Source: a bacterium HR29
Lineage (GTDB): Bacteria > Chloroflexota > Dehalococcoidia > Tepidiformales > Tepidiformaceae
Direction: 5' to 3'
Assembly: GCA_002898215.1 (NCBI GenBank)
Contig: BEIF01000002.1
Location: forward strand, 310,001 to 374,000
DNA: 64,000 nucleotides
This document shows positions 36,119 to 43,924 of this stretch, piece after piece. The position numbers and the translations under genes are program-made. Within the stretch, counting starts at the first letter, position 1. The number at the start of each line of letters is the position of its first letter. The notes beneath the pieces were generated by a model. The model was not told the origin of the DNA. It saw only the letters and a program-made list of their open reading frames with translations, and made no database searches.

Positions 36119-36532
36119 ATGGACCTCGACTTCGCGCTCGTGGCTGACTACGCAGAAGTGATCGCCGGCAAGCTCTACCTCATGGGCGGCGGTTGGGACA
36201 CCCTCCACGTTCCGAACGTCCCCGCCGCTATCCGCTTCGCCGTCGCGCTCGGCGTCCGGTTCGAATGGGACGAGACGAACCGGCAGGTGCCCATCCGCGT
36301 CACCGTCGAAGACGACGACGGTGCGGCCTACGCTCGCGCCGAGGGCTCCGTCTCCGTCGGCCGGCCGCCCGATCTGCCGCCGGGAAGCCCGCAGGTCGCG
36401 AAGCTGGCGCTCGTCCTTGGCCTCTCCCTGCCCCGGTACGGCGGGTACCGGGTGCTCGTCACCGCGGGGGAAGGGGAAGCCGAGCGGACCCGCTCGCTGC
36501 CGTTCCGGCTGGTTCGCGCCCCTACGGTGTGA
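36119..36532 (+). CDS. DUF6941-like protein
   Basis: A 137-residue protein beginning DLDFALVADYAEVIAGKLYL followed by MGGGWDTLHVP, the pattern of a small conserved bacterial family of unknown function (DUF6941-like). It is predicted to be mostly beta (FAVALGVRFEW, QVPIRVTVEDDDG) and to be cytoplasmic. An upstream in-frame ATG three codons earlier is an alternative start. The 3' end overlaps the convergent lipoprotein gene by 11 bases. Confidence 0.65.
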   Translation: MDLDFALVADYAEVIAGKLYLMGGGWDTLHVPNVPAAIRFAVALGVRFEWDETNRQVPIRVTVEDDDGAAYARAEGSVSVGRPPDLPPGSPQVAKLALVLGLSLPRYGGYRVLVTAGEGEAERTRSLPFRLVRAPTV

Positions 36533-37004
36533 CTTCGAACGCCCAGCTCACCAGCTGGCGGGGCGGCTCGTTCAGGTTGAACGGGTTCTGCACCGCCACC
36601 GCCGCCTCATGGACCCCCAACGGCAAGCCCTCGGGCGGCTGGTAGCACGCCGTCCCTTCCTGCGAATCCAGCGTCGAGAGGTACCACACCAGCCGGTCCG
36701 TCACCTCCACGCCGTCGACAGCCATCCGGAACCAGAGGGTTCGTTCCGGCAGCCCGCCGAAACTGGCTCGAACGCAGACGCCTCGCGGTGCCTGGAGGCC
36801 GTCGCTGCGGGTCTCGGCCTGCGAGACACGCGAAGCGTGAGCCGGAGTCACCGCGAGCACGTTCCCTCCCAGCGAAGGCGGCGGTCCGAACGGGTCCTCG
36901 GTCGGCGTCGGCGACGCCGTTCCTCCCCCGTCGGAGCCTCCGCACGCCCCGACCACTGCGGCGATGGCGGCGAGAGCGGCAATCAGTAACACCGAGCGGC
37001 GCAC
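36522..37004 (-). CDS. Small predicted lipoprotein
   Basis: A 160-residue lipoprotein from a GTG start with signal peptide and lipobox VVGAC21, a short Gly/Ser/Thr-Pro spacer, and a beta-rich mature domain ending QLVSWAFEVTP. Two Cys in the mature part (in GVCVRASFG and GTACYQPPE) could form a disulfide. The motif LPLGVHEAAVAV resembles an Ig-like extracellular domain. No named family recognised. Confidence 0.65.
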   Translation of the reverse strand: MRRSVLLIAALAAIAAVVGACGGSDGGGTASPTPTEDPFGPPPSLGGNVLAVTPAHASRVSQAETRSDGLQAPRGVCVRASFGGLPERTLWFRMAVDGVEVTDRLVWYLSTLDSQEGTACYQPPEGLPLGVHEAAVAVQNPFNLNEPPRQLVSWAFEVTP

Positions 37005-37478
37005 GTCGCGAAGGCTACCAGAGGCTGCCGCCTCGGGCGACGCGGTACGGCGAGCCGTTGGCGTTCCCACTACCGATGCAGACGGCGGAGGTGAACGCGT
37101 GCGGCGGTGGCCGCTCCTCGAGCCCTCTCCCGCTCTCCCGACCGAGCTCGGTCGTGTCGTTCCCCTCCCGTAGGCTCCCCGCGCTGCGCGCCTTCGACCG
37201 CTTCCCCATGCCCTCACCGACCCGGCGATTCCATCGTGGGCTTCCCCGGGGCGGAACCCCGGAGGAGTTCGCGGCCGGCCAGGGAGCGGGCCGCTGCCTC
37301 GCCGAAGCCGAAGCCGGAGGCGCGGCTTCGGGACGGCTCCACCTGGGGTGGCCTTGCGGGATCTCCGAACAAAGATGCCGCAGCCGTCTCGGTCCGGTCC
37401 CGATTGACCGGCCCCGCGACCGCTGCGACACTCCCACGTCGTGGACGCCGCGAACGAGCCGACTCGCCGGGCGCAGGC
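37005..37478. other. 474-base intergenic stretch upstream of ktrB
   Basis: No gene is convincing here. The sequence is very GC-rich with several possible stem-loops (for example CCGGGGcggaaCCCCGG near 37248-37264) and an unusually long leader for ktrB. I looked for c-di-AMP riboswitch elements (GGGGTGAAT, CAGCTAACC), which regulate some potassium transporters, and did not find them. Confidence 0.4.
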
Positions 37479-38873
37479 ATGACCGTCCGCCGCCCGATTC
37501 GCCGGCGCCTGATGGGCACGCACGTGGCCACCGTGCGGGCTCCCCGGCCTGCGCGGGCGGTGGGCAGCGGCTCGGTCCAGTTTCTGCTCGGCTTCGGGAG
37601 CATCCTCGGCGTAGGAACGCTGCTCCTCTCCCTCCCCGTGTCCACCGAATCCGGGCATGCGACGCCGGTTCTCGACGCGTTCTTCACCGCCACGTCGGCC
37701 CTCTGTGTCACTGGCCTGGTGGTGGTCGATACCCAGGCCCACTGGAACTTCTTCGGCGAGGCCGTAATCCTCGCCCTCATCCAAATCGGCGGGCTTGGCT
37801 ACATGGCCGGCGCGAGCGTGGTGCTCTGGATCATCGGCGGCCGGCTGGGCGTTCGTGACCAGTACATGCTCCGCCTCTATTACGGCGCCCCCACCATGGG
37901 CGAAACGTTGACGTTCGTCCGACGCGTGGTGCTCTACGCGGTCGGCTTCGAAGCGGTGGGTGCGCTCGTCCTCTTCCTCGCCTTCGGCATGGCCGGCGTG
38001 GGATGGGCCCGCTCCGTTTGGTGGGGCATCTTCCACGCCCTTTCGGCCTTCAACAACGCCGGCTTCAACGTCACCGGCGTCGACCTCATCCCCTTTGCCG
38101 ACGTCCCGTACGTCATCATCCCCCACGCCATCCTCATCGTCTTCGGCGGATTGGGAGCGGTCCCTGTCCTGACAGCCCTTCAGCGCCGGTCGTGGCGGCG
38201 CCTGAATCTCGACTCGCGGCTCATCTTCGTGACGTCGGCCTGCCTCATCCTGGGCGGTACTGCCTTCATCGCCGCGGCGGAGTGGCGCAACGAGGCGACG
38301 CTCGGCGCCCTCTCGCCGTGGCACCGCATCGATGTCGCCTTCTTCCAGGCGGTCACGCCTCGCACGGCTGGCTTTTCGGCGATCGACATCGGCAAGGCGA
38401 GCGAAGAGTCGCTCTTCTTCCTCCTCGGCCTCATGTTCATCGGTGGCGCGGCCGGGTCGACCGCCGGGGGTATCAAGGTCGGAACGTTGGCGATCCTCAT
38501 CGCCGCGGTGGTGGCGGTGCTGTTGGGCCGGGACGAGGTGTCGGCCTTCGGCCGCCGCGTCCACCGAGGAGTCATCTTGCAGGCGCTCGCCATCGTGGTG
38601 ACCTTCCTGGCGATGCTCTTCGTGCTCACGGTGGCGCTCTTGGCCACGACCGACTTCGACTCCTTGGCCACCCTCTTCGAAGTGCAGAGCGCGATGGGGA
38701 CCGTGGGGCTCTCGACGGGCATCACCCCCTCGGTGGGCGCGGCAGGGAAGGTGATCCTCATCGTCGGGATGCTCTTCGGGCGCTTCGGTCCCCTGGTGAT
38801 GGTCCTCGAAATGACGCGGGTCCGCCGGAAATCGATCTTCCGCCTGCCGGAAGATAGCATTCGCCTCGGATAA
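37479..38873 (+). CDS. ktrB: Potassium uptake membrane subunit KtrB/TrkH family
   Basis: A 464-residue K+ transporter subunit with the fourfold M1-P-M2 repeat. Selectivity-filter-like segments are visible as TATSALCVTGL, LSAFNNAGFNVTG, VTPRTAGFSAID and MGTVGLSTGITP, each centred on the key Gly. It translocates K+, often coupled to Na+, and assembles on a KtrA ring. ktrA follows 9 bases downstream with its own AAGGAGTTCCC ribosome site, so they form an operon. Confidence 0.93.
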   Translation: MTVRRPIRRRLMGTHVATVRAPRPARAVGSGSVQFLLGFGSILGVGTLLLSLPVSTESGHATPVLDAFFTATSALCVTGLVVVDTQAHWNFFGEAVILALIQIGGLGYMAGASVVLWIIGGRLGVRDQYMLRLYYGAPTMGETLTFVRRVVLYAVGFEAVGALVLFLAFGMAGVGWARSVWWGIFHALSAFNNAGFNVTGVDLIPFADVPYVIIPHAILIVFGGLGAVPVLTALQRRSWRRLNLDSRLIFVTSACLILGGTAFIAAAEWRNEATLGALSPWHRIDVAFFQAVTPRTAGFSAIDIGKASEESLFFLLGLMFIGGAAGSTAGGIKVGTLAILIAAVVAVLLGRDEVSAFGRRVHRGVILQALAIVVTFLAMLFVLTVALLATTDFDSLATLFEVQSAMGTVGLSTGITPSVGAAGKVILIVGMLFGRFGPLVMVLEMTRVRRKSIFRLPEDSIRLG

Positions 38874-38882
38874 GGAGTTCCC

Positions 38883-39527
38883 ATGGATGTCGCCATCCTT
38901 GGCCTCGGGCGCTTCGGCACCCAGCTCGCCCGAGAGCTCGTTCGCCTCGGCGTCCAGGTCCTCGCGGTCGATCGCGACGAGGAGCGGGTCAACGAGGTAG
39001 TCGAAGAGGTCTTCCTCGCCGCCCAGGGGAACGTCGCCGACGTCGAGTTTCTGGAGTCATTGGGCCTGCACAGCTACGACTCCGTGGTCGTCGCCATCGG
39101 CAACGACGTTGCGACGAGCGTCCTCGTAACCCTCACGCTGAAGCAGCACCTCCGCCACCGCCACGTGGTCGCCAAGGCTCGCGACGACCAGCACACCCGG
39201 GCGTTGGAGCTGGCAGGGGCGGACGTCGTTACGAATCCGGAGAAGGAGGCGGCCATTCGCTTGGCCCATACCCTCGGCGCCCGGACCGTGAGCGACTACA
39301 TGGCCCTGGTGGGCGACTACGGCCTGGCGCGTGTCCGCGCGCCCGTGAGCGCGCATGGCCACACGCTCGAAGAGCTGGACATCGGCAAGCGTTACAAGGT
39401 TTTCCTGGTGGCCCGCATCCGGGGCGACAAGGTGAGCTTCAACCCGGCGCTGGACGAGGTGGTCCAACCTGGCGATGCCTGGATCGTCGCCGGTCGGGAC
39501 GCCGACATCCGCGAGCTGCAGCGGTAG
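38883..39527 (+). CDS. ktrA: Potassium uptake regulatory subunit KtrA (TrkA-N/TrkA-C)
   Basis: A 214-residue cytoplasmic RCK protein gating KtrB. The Rossmann motif G7LGRFG with following acid D29-R-D (VLAVDRDEE) binds NAD(H)/ATP, and residues about 140-214 form the RCK_C (TrkA-C) domain, the site at which c-di-AMP inhibits KtrA homologues in other bacteria. Whether it does so here is an inference; a c-di-AMP riboswitch elsewhere in this window shows the signal may be used. Strong ribosome site AAGGAG upstream. Confidence 0.93.
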   Translation: MDVAILGLGRFGTQLARELVRLGVQVLAVDRDEERVNEVVEEVFLAAQGNVADVEFLESLGLHSYDSVVVAIGNDVATSVLVTLTLKQHLRHRHVVAKARDDQHTRALELAGADVVTNPEKEAAIRLAHTLGARTVSDYMALVGDYGLARVRAPVSAHGHTLEELDIGKRYKVFLVARIRGDKVSFNPALDEVVQPGDAWIVAGRDADIRELQR

Positions 39528-39590
39528 GCCCTCTCGACACGCTCCGCGGTATCGGGCAGTCTTGCCGCGAGACCTCCGGGGAGGGGCGTC

Positions 39591-40040
39591 ATGGCGGCCG
39601 AGTTCACTCCAGCCCTTGCTTCTCTGCTCTTCGAGCAGGCGCCCGACGGCATCATTTTCGCCGACCGCGACGGAGTCATCCGCGCCTGGAACGCCGCCGC
39701 CGAGCGGATCTTCGGCTTCCGACGCGAGCACGCCGTGGGCCAGAGCCTCGACCTCATCATCCCCGAGCAGTTCCGGGAGGCGCACTGGCGGGGCTACCGT
39801 CGGGCCATCGAAGAAGCTTCCACCAAATACGAGGGCCGTCACATGCCCACCCGTTCCCATCGGGCCGACGGCTCCACCCTCTACGTCGAGCTGAGCTTTT
39901 CCATCGTCACGGAAGGCGGGCGGGCCATCGGCGCGCTCGCCCACGTGCGCGACATCACCGAGCGGTTCCAGCGGGAGCGCGAGAACCGAAAACGAATGCA
40001 GGAGCTCGAACGTCGACTGGAAGCGCTGCAGACGGGGTAG
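39591..40040 (+). CDS. Stand-alone PAS-domain protein
   Basis: A 149-residue protein made of one PAS domain (about 8-122): LFEQAPDGIIFADRDGVIRA, WNAAAERIFGFRREHAVGQ, ending HVRDITERFQRE. A charged helical tail (122-149) could form a coiled coil but carries no output domain, so it would have to signal through a partner. The wide pocket may hold a ligand such as haem or flavin; no diagnostic Cys of LOV is seen. It converges with the HEAT protein gene at a 3-base gap. Confidence 0.8.
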   Translation: MAAEFTPALASLLFEQAPDGIIFADRDGVIRAWNAAAERIFGFRREHAVGQSLDLIIPEQFREAHWRGYRRAIEEASTKYEGRHMPTRSHRADGSTLYVELSFSIVTEGGRAIGALAHVRDITERFQRERENRKRMQELERRLEALQTG

Positions 40041-40043
40041 GGC

Positions 40044-40448
40044 TCAGCCGCTCCGCAGCGCCTTCAGGGCCTCGTTGACCGCGAGGGGTACGCTCTCCTC
40101 CGGGAAGGGCTTCGTAAGCGCTTCCACCACCGGCGTGAGCGTCGGCGTGACGAGTGAACGCAGGACGTGGTGCGCGCCTTCACGGAACCAGGGAGACTCC
40201 ACCCGCTGCAGGAGCCGCTCGAGCAGGGGTATCACCGCTGCTTCGCGCAGTTCGATGAGCGCCACGGCCGCCAGCCAGCGAACTCCGCCGTCCTCGTCTT
40301 CCAGCGCATCCAGCAAGGCGGGAATGGCTGCCGGGTCCCGCAGGGCCGCCAGCTCCCGGCAAGCACGGGCCCGTTCGGTGTCGCTGCCGTTCCGCAGCCG
40401 TTCGATAAGCTGCTCGCTGGTGCGCGGCTCCGACCGTTCGCTCGTCAC
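40044..40448 (-). CDS. HEAT-repeat protein
   Basis: A 134-residue helical repeat protein: two to three HEAT units are visible (LAALRDPAAIPALLDALEDE, WLAAVALIELREAAVIPLLERLL). Likely a protein-binding scaffold; no catalytic motif. The GTG start is supported by a GAGGAGGCG ribosome site. It lies 115 bases downstream of the class II RNR gene on the same strand, with its promoter region between. Confidence 0.7.
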   Translation of the reverse strand: MTSERSEPRTSEQLIERLRNGSDTERARACRELAALRDPAAIPALLDALEDEDGGVRWLAAVALIELREAAVIPLLERLLQRVESPWFREGAHHVLRSLVTPTLTPVVEALTKPFPEESVPLAVNEALKALRSG

Positions 40449-40563
40449 AGGCGCCTCCTCGCACGAACGTGTGTGGCATGTGCCCCTAACCCTGCCATGA
40501 TGGCCGCCCCGCTGCCAAGCGCCAGTCGACACCGAACGGATTCCCCCTTCGGGCCCCCGAGCG

Positions 40564-42354
40564 TCACGTCGAGCAGATGCGGCACTCGCCAGTGAACTCC
40601 GCATGTGCGACGGCGCGTTCGCCGGCCACGAACGAGGGCACGCGCCCCAGCTCGAGCACCTGCTCACCCCGGCACCCGTAGCGGAAGACCGTGATCCCCT
40701 TGCAGCCCAGCTCGTAGGCCAACCTGAAGACCTCCCGTACGGCCTCCACCGAGGCGTTGGAGGGCAGGTTCACCGTCTTCGAAACGGCGTTGTCCGTGTG
40801 CCGCTGGAAGGCGGCTTGCATCCGCACGTGCCAGGCCGGCTCCAAGTCGAGCGCGACCGGGAAGAGCCGACGGATATGCTCCGGCACCTCCGCGACGTTG
40901 CGCACGGAGCCGGTCGCCTCCACGCGCTTCAGCACCGCCTCAGGGTCGAGACCTTCGCGGCGGAGCGCCCGGACGAAGAGCTGGTTGACTTCGGGGAGGT
41001 CCTGTCCGTCGAGCACGGTACGGTGATAGGCCAGGGCGAAGAGCGGCTCGATACCGCTCGAGGTCCCCGCGATGATGCTGATGGTCCCGGTCGGCGCGAC
41101 GGTGGTCACCGTGGCGTTGCGCAGCGGCGGTAGGCCCCTCGCCTTCCACACGCTCCGCTCGAAGTTCGGGAAAGGGCCACGCTCCCTCGCGAGCAATGCC
41201 GATGCCTCCCGAGCTCCCTGGGCGATGCGCTCCATGAGGCGTTCCGCAAACGAGAGCGCCTCGTCCGAGTCGTACGGGATGCCGAGCTCGATCAGGGCAT
41301 CGGCGAAACCCATCACGCCCAAGCCGATCTTGCGGTTCGCCTTCGTCATCTCCGCGATGGCCGGGAGGGGGAAACGGTTCACTTCGATCACGTCGTCGAG
41401 GAAGCGCACCGCTAGCTGCACGAGCTCGTCGAGCCGCTGCCAGTCGAAGGCGCCCCCTTCCGCCAGCCGGGCGAGGTTGATGGAGCCGAGGTTGCACGAT
41501 TCGTACGGGAGGAGCGGCTGTTCGCCGCAGGGATTGGTGGCCTCGATTCGGCCAGCCTCCGGCGTCGGGTTGTGCCGGTTCACCTCATCGATGAAGAGCA
41601 GCCCCGGGTCGCCGTTCCGCCACGCCGCCTGACAGATGAGCTCCCACAGCTCGCGGGCGTCGACCGTCCTCACCCGCTCGCCGGTGCGGGGGTTGACGAG
41701 CGGGAACTCCGTCCCTCGTTCGATCGCCTCCATGAAGGCGTCGCTCACCGCCACGGAGAGGTTGAAGTTCGTCAGCGCGGTCCGGTCGTCCTTCACGGTG
41801 ACGAAGGTCTCGATGTCCGGATGTTCCACGGCGAGGACGCCCATGTTCGCCCCGCGACGGCGTCCGCCCTGCTTGATGACGTCGGTGGCAACGTCGAACA
41901 CGCGCATGAAGGAGACCGGACCAGACGCCACGCCACCCGTCTCCGCCACCACGTCGCCCGCTGGCCGGAGGCGGGAGAAGGAAAACCCCGTTCCGCCGCC
42001 CGTCTGATGGATGATCGCCATCTCGGCTACGGCGCCGAAGATGCCGGGGATGCTGTCGGGCACCGGGAGGACGAAGCAGGCCGAAAGCTGGCCGATGGCG
42101 GTGCCGGCGTTCATCAGCGTCGGAGAGTTGGGGAGGAACCATCGGCCGGCCATCGCTTCGTAGAAGGCGGCCTCCCAACGGGTTCGCTCCTGGGGGCGGA
42201 AGCGCTCCTCGGCCAGGGCGACCGCAGCCGCCACCCGGCGGAAAAGCTCCTCGGGCGTCTCGATGACCCGCCCTTCGGCATCCTTCCGCAGGTAGCGGTG
42301 GCGGAGCACCGCCAGGGCGTTCGGCGTCAGCCCTAGGTCGTCCATCGGCTCCAT
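40564..42354 (-). CDS. nrdJ: Adenosylcobalamin-dependent (class II) ribonucleotide reductase
   Basis: Reduces ribonucleotides to deoxyribonucleotides with a radical generated from adenosylcobalamin, needing no oxygen or iron subunit. The 596-residue protein has Cys93 in SACFVLP, the thiyl-radical cysteine Cys276 in N274PCGE, the pairing cysteine in ESCNLGSINLA, the PTGTISIIAG element and a C-terminal Cys pair GECRIC that shuttles electrons. No ATP-cone is seen at the N-terminus, as in the short class II form. The ATG at 42354 is favoured; a second ATG is three codons later. Needs the cobalamin supplied in part by the cbi operon. Confidence 0.94.
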   Translation of the reverse strand: MEPMDDLGLTPNALAVLRHRYLRKDAEGRVIETPEELFRRVAAAVALAEERFRPQERTRWEAAFYEAMAGRWFLPNSPTLMNAGTAIGQLSACFVLPVPDSIPGIFGAVAEMAIIHQTGGGTGFSFSRLRPAGDVVAETGGVASGPVSFMRVFDVATDVIKQGGRRRGANMGVLAVEHPDIETFVTVKDDRTALTNFNLSVAVSDAFMEAIERGTEFPLVNPRTGERVRTVDARELWELICQAAWRNGDPGLLFIDEVNRHNPTPEAGRIEATNPCGEQPLLPYESCNLGSINLARLAEGGAFDWQRLDELVQLAVRFLDDVIEVNRFPLPAIAEMTKANRKIGLGVMGFADALIELGIPYDSDEALSFAERLMERIAQGAREASALLARERGPFPNFERSVWKARGLPPLRNATVTTVAPTGTISIIAGTSSGIEPLFALAYHRTVLDGQDLPEVNQLFVRALRREGLDPEAVLKRVEATGSVRNVAEVPEHIRRLFPVALDLEPAWHVRMQAAFQRHTDNAVSKTVNLPSNASVEAVREVFRLAYELGCKGITVFRYGCRGEQVLELGRVPSFVAGERAVAHAEFTGECRICST

Positions 42355-42369
42355 CCTCGCCCTGGCAGA

Positions 42370-42408
42370 GGCGGCCCTGCAAGCATTCGTTTCGCGGCTG
42401 ACGGGACC
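42370..42408. repeat. Imperfect direct repeat, copy 1 (nrdJ-hsp20 intergenic)
   Basis: A 39-base unit, GGCGG...GGGACC, repeated with 33 of 39 bases identical at 42452-42490, 82 bases away in the same orientation. Both copies lie in the 270-base region between the divergent nrdJ and hsp20 genes and are nearer nrdJ. They may be regulatory or part of a structured leader of nrdJ. Confidence 0.55.
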
Positions 42409-42451
42409 TTCACGTCTCCGCGCGGACACGTGCTTTGCGGACAGCAGCGGG

Positions 42452-42490
42452 GGCGGCGCCGCGAGCATTCGTCTCTCGGCTGGCGGGACC
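42452..42490. repeat. Imperfect direct repeat, copy 2 (nrdJ-hsp20 intergenic)
   Basis: Second copy of the 39-base unit found at 42370-42408. The most conserved part is AGCATTCGT and CGGCTGgCGGGACC. I find no other copies in the window. Confidence 0.55.
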
Positions 42491-42624
42491 GGTACCGGCG
42501 CCCCAGCCGGAGCTGAGCGGGAACGATGGACCGTTCGGGGCTGGAAATTGGGGTCGCTCGGCCCTCGGAACGGCGGTGACGGTAGCTACCCTCGCAATCG
42601 GAATCCCACAGCGAGGAGGTCGGA

Positions 42625-43065
42625 ATGGCGCGCGAAGTCGTCACGTGGGACCCCTTCCGCGAACTTGCAGCCTGGCGCGAACGGCTGCAGCGCCTCTTCG
42701 GTGAGTGGCCGGAGGTCGGCGAGTTCGAGGGCACGGCCGGTCTGGCCATCGACGTCTACCAGGACGACCGGGGCTACGTCGTGAAGGCGGCGGTTCCCGG
42801 CGTCAAGCCCGAGGACGTGGAGATCACGGTCGACGACGACGTGCTCCGCATCAAGGCGGAATCGAAGCAGGAGGAGGAGGTGAAGGAGGACCGGTATCTC
42901 CGCCGCGAGATCCGCTGGGGTGCGGTGCAGCGTGCGCTGCGCCTGCCGCCGGACGTCGACGTCGACAAGATCGAGGCGAGCTTCGAGAACGGCATCCTGA
43001 CGCTCCGGCTGCCGAGGAAGCCGGAGGCGAAGCCCCGCACGATCAAGGTGCAAGCGAAGGGCTGA
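42625..43065 (+). CDS. hsp20: Hsp20/alpha-crystallin small heat-shock protein
   Basis: A 146-residue ATP-independent holdase. The alpha-crystallin domain spans about residues 36-138, with DIYQDDRGYVVKAAVPGVKPEDVEI (split by my reading at PGVKPED), the R-E-I-R-W beta strand, and the hallmark A-x-x-x-n-G-I-L-T-L (ASFENGILTL). The short acidic N-terminus binds clients. A GAGGAGG ribosome site precedes the ATG. Upstream is the divergent nrdJ region with the repeated unit. A strong hairpin follows the gene. Confidence 0.93.
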   Translation: MAREVVTWDPFRELAAWRERLQRLFGEWPEVGEFEGTAGLAIDVYQDDRGYVVKAAVPGVKPEDVEITVDDDVLRIKAESKQEEEVKEDRYLRREIRWGAVQRALRLPPDVDVDKIEASFENGILTLRLPRKPEAKPRTIKVQAKG

Positions 43066-43098
43066 GTGGCCGAGACCGGACGGCCGCCAACACGGAAG

Positions 43099-43127
43099 GA
43101 CAGGCCGGGGTTGCTTCCCGGCCTGTC
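43099..43127 (+). terminator. Hairpin terminator after hsp20
   Basis: GACAGGCCGGG (43099-43109) pairs perfectly with CCCGGCCTGTC (43117-43127) across a 7-base loop. No T-run follows, so it may act as a bidirectional or Rho-assisted terminator for hsp20 and the convergent DUF2267 gene. Confidence 0.6.
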
Positions 43128-43149
43128 TGCCATTCCTACGAGGGCCCCA

Positions 43150-43575
43150 TCAGGCGCGCTCGAGCAGCTCCCGCACGCCTTTCGGGAGAGACTGGAACAC
43201 GTCTTCCACTTCGCCAGCGCTAACGTGTTTCCGAAGCACTGCCCATGCGGCGGGGATCGCCTTTTCCGGGTCGATGGTCTTCACCGGGCAGCGCTCCATG
43301 AAACGGGCGACGAATTCGTCGCCGCCACGTTCGTGGAGCAGGTCGTGTCCTGGGTCCCAGCCCTCGTAGAAGAAGCCCCGCAGTAGGACCGGGAGCTGCG
43401 CCGCCAACTGTGCAGCTTCGTCGACCTGCAGGTGGTCGCGGAGAAGCTGAAGGAACGTCCGCAGCGCTTGGAAGCCATGGTGGCGGTCCGAGCCCATCCG
43501 CTCCGCCACTTCGTCGATCCAGGTGTAGGTGAGTTGTACCGTCTCGTCGATACCTTCGAGTCCGCGTTCCGCCAT
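43150..43575 (-). CDS. DUF2267 protein
   Basis: A 141-residue mostly helical protein of the DUF2267 family, matched by the ordering of FLQLLRDHLQVDEAAQLAAQLP, LRGFFYEGWDPG and a repeated second unit, WAVLRKHVSAGEVEDVFQSLP. Function unknown. DUF2267 proteins often lie near stress or acid-tolerance genes, which fits the neighbour hsp20, although it is convergent with that gene here. Confidence 0.82.
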   Translation of the reverse strand: MAERGLEGIDETVQLTYTWIDEVAERMGSDRHHGFQALRTFLQLLRDHLQVDEAAQLAAQLPVLLRGFFYEGWDPGHDLLHERGGDEFVARFMERCPVKTIDPEKAIPAAWAVLRKHVSAGEVEDVFQSLPKGVRELLERA

Positions 43576-43924
43576 CGCTCACCTCCGTCCTTGGGAATCA
43601 CACTTTCCGCTCTCCAGCGTAGGGGAGCAGGGGAAGCCCCGAACCGCCGATCGGCCCCGGACGGCGGGGCCGATGGTGCCGTGATGGGATGGAGGAGGTG
43701 GCGAGGTCTCGAGGCTCGGCGCCGGGTCCCCCTCGCGACGGTCGGGGGCCACGGCCTCGCCTGGGGTTGGCGGCGCCGCGTCTCCGCATCGTCCGCTGGC
43801 AGCGGCTCGGCCCGCACCGGCTAGCGCGGAAGCCTCCTCCAAGCGCCGTTCGGAGTGTGAGCCCTCGGTGCGGATGGGCGGCAACCGTTGCCAGGTTCAC
43901 GCCCCGAAGGACGGCGCGGTCCCC
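43576..43924. other. 349-base gene-free stretch with a terminator-like hairpin
   Basis: I see no convincing gene. A perfect 9-base stem, ATCGGCCCC (43650-43658) and GGGGCCGAT (43666-43674) with a 7-base loop, lies downstream of thiC and may end its transcript. The rest is GC-rich sequence with short open frames dominated by Arg and Pro. Confidence 0.4.

Noticed and set aside
37005-37478. Possible c-di-AMP riboswitch for the potassium transporter
   Set aside because: The required GGGGTGAAT and CAGCTAACC blocks are missing; only generic GC stems were seen.
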